This document shows positions 56,601 through 64,000 of a stretch of DNA of 64,000 nucleotides, one piece after another; positions within the stretch are counted from its first letter, which is position 1; the number at the start of each line of letters is the position of its first letter. Source of the DNA: Breviolum minutum Mf 1.05b.01 (taxonomy: Eukaryota > Sar > Dinophyceae > Suessiales > Symbiodiniaceae); NCBI GenBank assembly GCA_000507305.1, contig DF239158.1, positions 125,782-189,781 on the forward strand, given 5' to 3'. The position numbers and the translations under genes are program-made. The notes beneath the pieces were generated by a model. That model was not told where the DNA came from. It searched no databases and saw nothing but the letters and a program-made list of their open reading frames with translations.

Positions 56601-57965
56601 TAGTAAAGTTGGTCTCAGGATGAAGGCATATATGAGATATCATATTTATAACTACATTTGCATTGTTTACTTAGCAACTCTGGAACCATTTAAAATTGTA
56701 TGTGAGTGTACATCTTTACCTCAACGTCCTTCAAAACACACAAACACCAATTTGTTGAACAACTTCCCTACCTAAGAGACTGCCCTTTCCCCATGCCTGC
56801 CACTGGGAAGCCTTATCACATACATTCATGGCCGCATTATAAGGTGCCACATCCTCAAACGATTCGCCCATGACAATTGGATGCATGTCTAAAACACTGA
56901 CCCGTGCCTGTAGAAGATAGAAACATGATCCATTAAACAAAACAACAGGAGCACAAACGAATATGCAAACATACTCTGCCCGTCATATGCAAACATAGAC
57001 GTCACATATGTAATATACATGTCATGTAGTAATGTATAAAGAATAAACAAACAAATAAATATATGTTGTACATGCATATTTCAATGTGAACATATCTCGA
57101 ACAAACATATTTCTGTAGGGAAGAAGAGAAAACACACTAACTACTCACTACCAAAGACCGTTTTTTCTTAGAAAGATTCCACGTTCACTCCATTTTTTGC
57201 GGGGTCCCGTCAAAAAAAACCTGCGGTGTAATGATTCCAAATCACACCCAACCTTCATAGCCCTGACTTTTATTCATACCAAGCATCCAATTCTACCATG
57301 CTCTCTACCGCCAGCCATAGTAATCTGGTAGCACTTGACCAATTTCTACCTCACTTGACGTAATTCTTGGTACCCGTATTCGCAGGTGGCAAGATCAGAA
57401 TTTGCTCCTCAACCATCCACTTATGCAAAGCTAATGCCTTCGACCTTGCCTAAAAATCAACATTGCACTCGTTGATTTTACCATGGCATCTTGAACATGA
57501 AAACATATCTTGATACATAAAATCATATAAACATAAAATGTAGGAGTTCCATTTCTTATGCATATAAGAAGTTAGACTACCCTTTGATTTCATGTGCTTT
57601 CATGGGTTACTAGCGCCTTTCAGCTCGTCAACTGCAGACCGTTCCCCGTCCGTATCACTTCGTAGATATTTTGCACCTACAAAAAAATCTCAAACTGAAG
57701 CTTTCAGTAATGTTGATGGAAGAAATCTGTCAAATCAGTTTGCTATAGCATACATATATCAATATACTAATATATAATCATCTATGTATCATGGAGCCAT
57801 CCATGTTGGCTTCCAGTTAAGCCCCAAAAAGTGAGAGATTTAGCAAAACTCCCCGGAACCTGCAGATTTTTTGTCATCAACTTAACAATTGTGTCCCATT
57901 TTTGGCAGCAGTTCAACCCAACAGCCAAAGGTGCATTGACTGATTTCCGAGGTAATCTTCTTCAC
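44541..57965 (-). CDS. PPR protein locus (multi-exon, about 18 motif exons)
   Basis: About 18 short minus-strand stretches over 13.4 kb each encode roughly one pentatricopeptide repeat, with the signature NxAIxAC...W..AL..L. PPR proteins are helical-repeat RNA-binding proteins that usually act on organelle transcripts. The better exons have clean splice borders; 49164-49241, for instance, is 78 bp, phase 0, 26 codons. Inferred donors include GT, GC and GA. I could not chain the exons into one continuous protein, nor find the start codon or final stop, so this could be one gene or two adjacent ones, possibly with dead exons. Intervening DNA contains R1-R4, R6 and R7 elements and a telomere-like repeat. 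Individual motif exons are listed separately. Confidence 0.75.
45364..45470. repeat. R7 repeat element
   Basis: Shares CATCCATTTTGGGGTA and ATTTTAATAGGGTTTTCCAT with 7190-7299. The preceding 130 bp (45225-45355) carries related GGGTTTCC and GGAAACACCC arms. Confidence 0.7.
45503..45604 (-). CDS. PPR-like exon 2
   Basis: 102 bp between a CACAG acceptor and a CTCAG|GC donor. It reads ASPAIRAFSWEGAMALLQSA, matching the second half of the motif (W..AMALL). Confidence 0.5.
46261..46380 (-). CDS. PPR-like exon 3
   Basis: Reads EACKLLEIIPTSIGYSSSID, then ACRRLGWEKE: the end of one motif followed by the next (SSSIDAC). Confidence 0.55.
46432..46550. repeat. degenerate interstitial telomere-like repeat
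   Basis: About 15 units of CCCTAAA or near variants (CCTAAAA, ACCCTAAAAA, CCTTAAA), the complement of TTTAGGG, in about 119 bp. TTTAGGG-type telomeres are known in dinoflagellates. Here it is internal, inside or beside an intron of the PPR locus. Confidence 0.85.
47319..47433. repeat. R1 element, decayed
   Basis: GGTTTCAAGTTGAACCAACC on the left and TTGAAGCCACCACCTAG on the right, with CGTCAAGTTTGGGAATCA inside. Confidence 0.65.
47745..47828 (-). CDS. PPR exon 4
   Basis: Reads EVNEISCNAAINACAMASEW, a good match to the NAAINAC...W consensus. Confidence 0.7.
48374..48483 (-). CDS. PPR exon 5
   Basis: Reads KPSCVTSSAVISACATVAKW, then LEALQLFQSYE, up to a GAG|GTGGGT donor. Clear PPR motif. Confidence 0.75.
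49164..49241 (-). CDS. PPR exon 6
   Basis: Reads DIMSYNSAISACEKAIEWRV, then ALQLLE. It is 78 bp, phase 0, with CTGAG|GA acceptor and GAG|GA donor (a GA donor). The best-defined PPR exon in the locus. Confidence 0.85.
49812..49918. repeat. R6 inverted-repeat element
   Basis: TACTCTTCTCCCATAATCAT opposes ATGATTATGGGAGTAAGGGTA-like sequence, with long near-perfect inverted ends. Confidence 0.9.
49950..50048 (-). CDS. PPR exon 7
   Basis: Reads VAYNSAISACEKTGMWQLAL, then ILLSHLSDLDD, after a CAACAG|G acceptor. Strong motif; the 3' border is uncertain. Confidence 0.8.
50102..50160. repeat. 29-bp tandem duplication
   Basis: TTGAAATTGTCTTGCCGAAA and the following TTAAGTG repeat once with a single base change. 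Confidence 0.9.
50952..51055. repeat. R3 element, decayed
   Basis: CTCCAGAAAACTAACACATC and CTTAGTTCCCGGG with the internal CTACCTTGGGAAAAGGAACA. Confidence 0.7.
51130..51220 (-). CDS. PPR exon 8
   Basis: 91 bp reading LVASLAVLLQAAEWPKALEI, then LMLEDMIYSQ, between TTTTCAG and CAG|GTGGGC. The acceptor is supplied by the neighbouring R1 element (51221-51300). Confidence 0.7.
51221..51300. repeat. R1 element abutting a splice acceptor
   Basis: CTGAAAAGTATGCTCGTCAA through TTTCAAACCCAGCACCCAG is an R1 copy lacking its first ~20 bp. Its left edge is the acceptor of PPR exon 8. Confidence 0.8.
51850..51938 (-). CDS. PPR exon 9
   Basis: Begins after CAG with DSKNKKLSPSEVTYAALVSA, then CAEAVSELPF. 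Good first helix; weak second helix. Confidence 0.7.
52473..52552 (-). CDS. PPR exon 10
   Basis: Reads NIVSYNAAITACGKGKQWER, then ALVLLQ, with a TACAG acceptor and CAG|GA donor. Near-consensus motif. Confidence 0.8.
53092..53204. repeat. R2 inverted-repeat element
   Basis: TACTGTTTGATGGAAGAAAT to CTTCCATCAACAGTA, about 40 bp from PPR exon 11. Confidence 0.85.
53243..53340 (-). CDS. PPR-like exon 11
   Basis: Reads ALVLLEDLEVQRLRSTVVSV, then SSAISATAMLAEMG. The Cys of AISAC is replaced by Thr. Confidence 0.6.
53468..53545 (-). CDS. PPR exon 12
   Basis: Reads ELNIIVVNAAINACEKSGQW, then QQAH. Strong motif, close behind exon 11. Confidence 0.75.
53886..53980 (-). CDS. PPR-like exon 13, shortened
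   Basis: Reads QRSIVSFGAAISAISEWTMA, then LQLLEDGFGG. It lacks about four residues at the ACEKA turn. Confidence 0.6.
54008..54115. repeat. R4 inverted-repeat element
   Basis: TACCCCCCTGGAAGTTTAAC to GTTAAACTTCAAGGGTGGTA, with ATGGAACC inside. Confidence 0.8.
54640..54745 (-). CDS. PPR exon 14
   Basis: Reads TRNAGITACQKASEGNQALM, then LFEDWRNCL. Diverged but clear. Confidence 0.65.
56331..56395 (-). CDS. PPR-like exon 15
   Basis: Reads QVALCCFKALNCLKPSQITY, then SISVEF: the second helix of one motif followed by the start of the next. Confidence 0.5.
56421..56527. repeat. R1 inverted-repeat element
   Basis: GGGTGGTGGTTGAGTTGAAC to CAAAACCACCAGCTAG, with core CGTCAAATTGGATCATTTCC. Confidence 0.85.
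56775..56875 (-). CDS. PPR exon 16
   Basis: Reads FEDVAPYNAAMNVCDKASQW, then QAWGKGSL. The second helix is diverged. Confidence 0.65.
57370..57450 (-). CDS. PPR-like exon 17
   Basis: Reads ARSKALALHKWMVEEQIL, matching only the second helix of the motif. Confidence 0.35.
57868..57965 (-). CDS. PPR-like exon 18 (5'-most)
   Basis: Reads KSVNAPLAVGLNCCQKWDTI, then VKLMTKNLQ. Similar to NAALSAC..CQKW with an insertion. Confidence 0.45.
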
Positions 57966-58551
57966 AGAGTGCAAATCCGACATGGCACATGCTGTGAAAA
58001 AAAGATCAGCGCAGAAACCCTGCCATGAAGAAATCAGATCCCTCAGGCAGATCAATGAAACTACAAAACCTTGCGGGTACGAGGCGGGATCAATGAAAGT
58101 AAAACAAGCACAGTTGTATATCTCGCCAGGTTCTTTAAAACTTTAAGATATTGAAATGTTCATTTCATTTTTTAGTATTGGCTGATAGATATTTTGTAAT
58201 TTGAGAACGAAAACAACTGCCATCTTCTCAATTGCTAGTTGCATGCATAACTATGCACATGCACACAGCGTTTCAAGGGGGGAAAAAGTTGAGATGACCA
58301 CATCAATCTTACAAACTATTCATATAGATCTCTCTGTGCAAAAATATATATGAACAAATATATTGTGGTTTGATCTATTTGAACATTTTGAACCATGTTA
58401 GTCAAATAGGGAATCTGACCAACAGATGTCTGTGTTTTTTTGTTTAACCATGTTGAAACCTGACAAGTATACACCCACCATTGGAGTTAAGAGATCCAAA
58501 GTACCATGCACCCTGTTTACTTGTCACTTGGCCCACACCTACCCCGGGGAC

Positions 58552-58640
58552 CTACTCAACGCACACTGCTGTCCTTGATCACATAAAGCATTGCCAGAGA
58601 GGTTCAACTCAGTATACCTAACAACCAAATTGCATGGCTG
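58552..58640 (-). CDS. LRR-like or degenerate repeat exon
   Basis: Reads MQPCNLVVRYTELNLSGNAL, then CDQGQQCAL. LNLSGNALCDQG fits the LRR consensus (LxLSxNxLxDxG). It could instead be the 5' end of the PPR locus in a diverged state. Confidence 0.4.
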
Positions 58641-60058
58641 CATGGTGGCTGCATGCCATTTGACTAAAATGGTGAGGTTTTGGAACACGAACAGGCAACC
58701 ATTTGCCAACACCCCCGTCCTTAGAATCATTGTTCCAAAAGATGATTTAAACGCAAACAATATAGTATGGCACATCGCGATATCAACATGACAATGAAGA
58801 TCCTGCCACAAATAGTAGGGAAACATGAAACTTTTGATATAATGCCTTCTTTTGAACAACGTGGATAGCAAAAAAAAGCTGAAACAAAACCAAAGTTTAC
58901 AATGTTGGAGCAATCCTTGTCCAACAAGCTGAACAAACAATTATAAACGTGCCCTATAAGAAGATAGTAAAAATGGCCCATCAACACAAATCAACGAAAC
59001 CAAGAGATATCATGTTGACATGAGGCACAAAAAAACGGATCAATCAGCTACTTGTACAGCAATCAAACAAGGAACGGCTGCCATACGAAAGATACGAAAC
59101 AAACCGAACCAATCAGCCCTGTTGCCTCCTTTCAACAAAGCCTGTTGCCTCTCATTCGTTTGGGTTTTCGATCTCTATAATTCCACCAATACAATCTGAA
59201 TTTGTTGGTCCAACAGTTGAAACGAACATTCCCTACCCTGTGCTCCTGCATACGCAAAATAACAACATATTATTCCTCCATTGTTGTAGAATGTCACATT
59301 CACAAATAATTATCCATTTACGACAACGGAACCTCTATATAAACATAAACATTGGTAAACTGCTTTGACTTCATAGGCTCACGGGAGTTTCAACTTACTT
59401 CAACGCTTTCTGTCCATTAACGTAGACCTGCCAGTCTGGAAAGATGGCACCTGGTACAAACGGCTAATGTCAATGCGAGAGCCTGCAGGTTGGTTCAACA
59501 TGGTTTGGATGGACCCAATGTCGAATAAAAATGGGCAATCCACAAATGCTGCAACGATATGTACTTCCAATACAAGTCGGATTTCCAATCTCTTGTAACA
59601 ATAACAAATAGATATGATAGCATATGAAAAATTGGTAGGGGCCTACCGAAAAAGACAGGTCCAACACAAAATCATTCAAATTCTCAAATTGGTGTTGCGT
59701 ACCATGCACAGGCTCCGAAGGACCCCAACTGAACCAACACTTCAAAAAACACTGCTAAACTCTGCTGCTTCACTCAAACAAAGTCTATATATCCTATTTG
59801 AGGGAATTTATCTATGTATATATATATATATGCATATGTTTTTCAAAAGTTAGTAAAACTATTACCCACTCCTTTATGATCTTTATGTACTGTTAAATAA
59901 TCTTCAACGAAAACTTCCAAGGAAATATTGTTTTTGAGGCACCTTGGCAAACTCCGCTCCTAAATGCGCTTCGGTCATCTGAAACCTGAAAAGGCTGGGG
60001 AGAGTTCATGTGGACCAAATGAATTCTAAAACCAAAGATGTATAAATATATGTACATA
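58641..60058. other. non-coding stretch
   Basis: No supported exon, RNA gene or family repeat was recognised. Confidence 0.5.
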
Positions 60059-60153
60059 TACCCTCCAGGGGATTAACATATCCCACCTTGGGAAAAGGAC
60101 AATCATCTTCAAAATGCCATTTTTGGGGGATATGTTAGTTTCCTGGAGGGTAT
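60059..60153. repeat. R3 inverted-repeat element
   Basis: TACCCTCCAGGGGATTAACA to TTAGTTTCCTGGAGGGTA. This near-perfect copy sits in an ATAT-rich target. Confidence 0.93.
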
Positions 60154-61104
60154 ATATGTATTATATATATATACGTTATCTTTAAAAAAATCAAGATATA
60201 CATGTATAATATACTGATATACCTATCTGATATTAAAAATGTATATACTCAAATAGATATACTCCAATATACATATGTACTCTTAAATAGATATACTCCA
60301 ATACATATACTCAAATACATACACATGAACATATAGAGATATTCAGATATTCATACATAAAACATTAGCTGATAATGCGCATAGACATATCAGTTACAAA
60401 CAGCATTGCGCAGCATTGACGAGGGTACAAGTAGCAGGGAAGCTTCCCAACTTAATCTGGCATTTGTTCTTTTGATAAGGTGGAGCAGTGTCCCATCTCT
60501 AGTGATTATAAGATAGTGACAAAAGCAGAGCATTAGCACAGTTCTGGGAACATAGATACTTATCTTGGCACTTCAAGAAAAGTTGCGATTTTCCAACCAC
60601 TATTTGCGAAGAGCTACACAAGATGCAAATGTAATTCAATTGTAAAGCCTCTGTTCATGATAAATCATCGCCAGCAAGAAAACGTGAAAAACATTTCAAC
60701 TGACTAACTGTTGACTATATGGTGTATTTTTCAATATATAAAAATATACATACATACATACACACACACACACCCTTTATCCCCTCATAGTAAACCCATC
60801 AGTTCTTTGCTACTGTATGGTGTTTCTTTCACTTCCACCGCAAGAGGTCTAACAAGAATTGTACTCTATTCATCTCAACATCCACCATCCCCTGGCGCAC
60901 TAGCCATTACTAGGTCTCCCAACACATTCTCAGCACAATTTGCAAAGACCTTGGTAGAAGCACCAGCTTCATCCACAACAACCCCTAAAACAAATCATCC
61001 ACAAAATCAACCTGTTAAATACTTAAACAACCTATTAGATATTTTCGGAATCAAACCTTTTTTTGATCAATTCCTCAAGCCATCTCCGCAAAAATGTAGG
61101 AAAC

Positions 61105-61193
61105 CTTGATGGTGAAAAAACGTCCCTGGCATGGCACGTATTCCGCGAAACGTTGTTGGCGCTCTTTGGTGGGTAAGATGTTCTGGTCGCGAC
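61105..61193 (-). CDS. candidate exon, unknown protein
   Basis: An 89-bp exon with a textbook acceptor (TTTTTTCCTGCCAG) and an AAG|GTTTCC donor. It reads RDQNILPTKERQQRFAEYVP, then CQGRFFTIK. It is one of the best-bounded unassigned exons in the window. No family is recognised. Confidence 0.55.
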
Positions 61194-62085
61194 CTGGCAG
61201 GAAAAAACATATGTGCACTGGCCTATTGGTTGGATAGCTGCAGTAGTTGCTCTAGGTACATGTAGTGAAAAAGTCAACTGTGCAGCAAATGAATGTAGAC
61301 TCCAACTCACACACATAAACATTAGTACATCATCTACATCAAAAATACATATATTTAATATCATACATGTATTGGTTCATTGGTGGCTCAACAAAACACA
61401 CACACACACACACTACAACATATTGATTACAGGCCATATTGCTCAGGGTGTCCGGACACTTGGCTGCAAGCATGGCGCTAAGCATGAAGTTTGGCCTAAG
61501 CAACATCGGTGATCATCAATGATGGATCTGAAAGAAGATGGTTGGAAAAAAACGGTCCTTTCCTCTTCTAATGGTAACCTTTTCAAGGGCTAAACTTGCT
61601 CAACTTTTCTATTAGACTTTTTCGGAGTGTAAGTATAAGGTTCTTTTTTTGCATATACGTTTGCGGGCTAGAGGGAGCCATACTTGCAGCACCCCCATCT
61701 ATTTGTTTCCTGAACAAAAACTGTCCCATTTCCCCCATTTTCTGCAAGAGCTTCGGTGCACACGAATGTCGAAAGTAACCACACAAAATTAGTGGTTCAC
61801 TATGAATTTGGTGTCGTTGATACTTAGTGGTAATCATTGGAAGTTGATCCTGATTGAAAAGCTGTTAGTCATGTCACTTAATATCGCCTGCACCAGATGC
61901 ACCAAAGGAGAGTTTTTATCCAGAAAAATCCATGAAAAACCACTACCTGTAGATGATTCGGACATGAATATTCCAGTGAGTTACCGTAAATGACTTGTTT
62001 TGGTAGGTGGTTTTCTTCACTTTAAGCATCTCTACTATTGTCTTCACTTGATCAGGTTGCCGAGATGCAGTCCAAGCACCTGGGC

Positions 62086-62155
62086 GATGATGCAATCCAC
62101 TGCGCCAGTGAACACAATATCCGTATGAGGAAGAATCTTTTTTTGGGTATCTTCC
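62086..62155 (-). CDS. candidate exon, possibly degenerate PPR
   Basis: Reads KKILPHTDIVFTGAVDCIIA plus Q, with a CAG|GTGCTT donor-like site. DIVFTGAVDC resembles the PPR start DVVSYNAAISAC. It may extend the PPR locus upstream. Confidence 0.35.
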
Positions 62156-62199
62156 CCTACAGGTATGGTGATGGGCCCAACAAAAACAGACACTATATA

Positions 62200-62304
62200 T
62201 ACACCCCTGAAATTTAACATGGAACCTGAAAATCACCTGTTTGAAAAGGAAACTCAACTTCCAGACCTTCATTTTCGGGTTCCATGTTAATTTTCAGGGG
62301 TGTA
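62200..62304. repeat. R4 inverted-repeat element
   Basis: TACACCCCTGAAATTTAACA to GTTAATTTTCAGGGGTGTA, the cleanest R4 copy, again in an ATAT-rich target. Confidence 0.93.
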
Positions 62305-64000
62305 TATAATATGATATAAAACCACTTCTAAATCTAAAAACTATATATCTGATGGGTTCTGATGCCATTGAAAAGTTTGAGCCATGATCATGATGCAAGG
62401 AAGTGTGAACACGTACTGTTTGCTGCATTTTGTGAAGGTGCACTTATCTACCTCACCAAGTGCGGTCCTTCCAAAAAAGCACCGAAAAACATGGCACCTT
62501 CCCAAAATTACCACAAACATTGCGCAAAACAAATCAGGACACAAAAATATTTTGGAGATGCTTATCTGTAACACGCAAAAGAAGTCTCCCACTATTTTCA
62601 CAGCGATGAATGGCTTAGCCCACTATATCCTCTTCCAACTTTACCGTAAAACGCGTTTCGCGTTTCTCTTTAAACAACTCACCTGCCGTTTACAGACATC
62701 TTGTTAAAAAGTCTAAAAAAACCGACAGGAATGCTGATGAGCACAAACTATATAACGGCATCAGTAAATCTGGTGCAAAGAACAAGTCCAAAATCACATC
62801 TTCTCGTATGTTGTTCGTATATAAATAACAATTCAAATCCTTCACCTGGATTGTTGGTTTGTCCCATCAGCCCCGGTAGAGTTTCTAGTTTCTAGTCAAG
62901 GAGATGTGACTATATAACATTTTTTAGGAGATGTGAGGCATATATTTTTTGAGAAAATGTAACTCATAAATCATAAATAAATCTATATATTCTATGAAAT
63001 ATACGTTTAAACAATATATATATACATACAACATATATAAACTAGACTCTATATATGTACAAATGTATGATGTATATATCCTCAGTTCCAATCCCCAAGC
63101 CCAATTCTTTGTTTTGTGTTTTTTCCCATGACGAGGACGCCTCGGCCACATCCACATAACGAGGCAATGGTGGAGCGATGTCGGATTCCAAGTGCTTCTT
63201 CTGTCGAGGCTCCGTTAAGGGTTGGCCAACAATGGTTTATCGGAGGAATATGGGAAGATCATTATTGGATGTGAACCAAAAAAACATGGATTTGTTGAAG
63301 ATGACTTTATTTACTTCACTAATGTTTTTGTTCATCTTTCCAAAGGTGATTACTTTGATGTTTTTTTTGTTGAGTCTAAGTTTAAAGTCTACTTTTTCCA
63401 ATCATGATCAATCGTTTATAACTCAACCAAGACACGAAAGAAACACAGGGCACAAACAGCCCTAACAAGATTGATGAAGATGCTTCATCAGCCACCTGCA
63501 ATCTACATACCCATCCCCAACAAATTAACAATATATGGGGGGTTCCTAAAATGGNACACCACCAAGTTCAATGCAACACCATATTTCACGGCAAGCACAC
63601 CTCATTGGCCTTCGGCAAGGCCTGGAATCCCAACAACACAGAAGATGTGATTTTGGAAAAGGCAGGGGAATGTGGAAAAAATCACACAGCAAATTCAACG
63701 GCATTTTATGGCGTTGCAAGTTCATCCTGGTCCAGGGTTTTCAGGGATCCAAAAATCATGATTTACTGATATTTACTGGGCATCTAATTCATCGAACTTC
63801 GAAACTTCAAGTCTTTTATAGTAAGTTTGATGTCATGCTTGTAGTTGGCCTAACATGCTCCCACCCCAGATGCTAGTTGTTGAAAGCAAGTTTTGTTGTG
63901 GAGAGTGCACTCTAGTGGCTACTGGCTATCGGGATTGTGCAAACGTGTACTCTAATGTTCTCTACTCTTTCTGATGATTTGTGCCAATGTTGTACTTTAC
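62305..64000. other. non-coding stretch
   Basis: No supported gene was found. There is one undetermined base at 63555. Confidence 0.5.

Noticed and set aside
60710-61109. 132-residue plus-strand frame
   Set aside because: Pro/Thr/Ser-rich, starts in CACACA repeats, and overlaps a better-bounded minus-strand exon.

Overview
This window looks like nuclear DNA of a core dinoflagellate. The basis is the combination of: intron-dense genes whose inferred splice donors include GT, GC and GA, with acceptors of the form AG|G; several families of about 100 bp terminal-inverted-repeat elements resembling dinoflagellate introners; a LINE with a C-terminal cytosine-methyltransferase-like domain; many one-motif-per-exon pentatricopeptide (PPR) exons; and degenerate TTTAGGG-type telomeric repeats. 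The species cannot be named from the sequence. Repeat families are labelled R1 to R7 here for convenience only.

Layout. 1-14.4 kb: gene-poor, with R-family elements, a compound trinucleotide satellite, a few isolated exon-like stretches (including one leucine-rich-repeat exon) and a 192-base assembly gap inside an inverted repeat. 14,512-23,566: one complete LINE on the plus strand, with a 12-bp target-site duplication and a 12-A tail, coding in order for an N-terminal region, RNase H, AP-type endonuclease, reverse transcriptase, two zinc fingers and a methyltransferase-like domain. Its coding frame is broken by at least three frameshifts and one in-frame stop. 24.4-24.6 kb: an unassigned minus-strand exon. 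25,372-31,993 and 35,453-41,270: two tandem minus-strand histone H3 genes, each assembled by hand from nine exons into 135 residues with all eight intron positions identical. 44.5-58 kb: a minus-strand locus of about 18 PPR-like exons. 58-64 kb: a possible LRR-like exon, two more exon-like stretches, and otherwise AT-rich repeat-bearing DNA.

Working together. The two H3 genes and the PPR locus lie on the same strand, as expected for unidirectional dinoflagellate gene blocks; the LINE runs the opposite way. The H3 proteins keep the histone fold almost unchanged but have a strongly altered N-terminal tail. Small inverted-repeat elements sit inside the H3 and PPR introns, and one abuts a predicted splice acceptor exactly, which links the repeats to intron origin. 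All exon joins are inferred by eye from frame, homology and splice-site shape; no transcript evidence was available.
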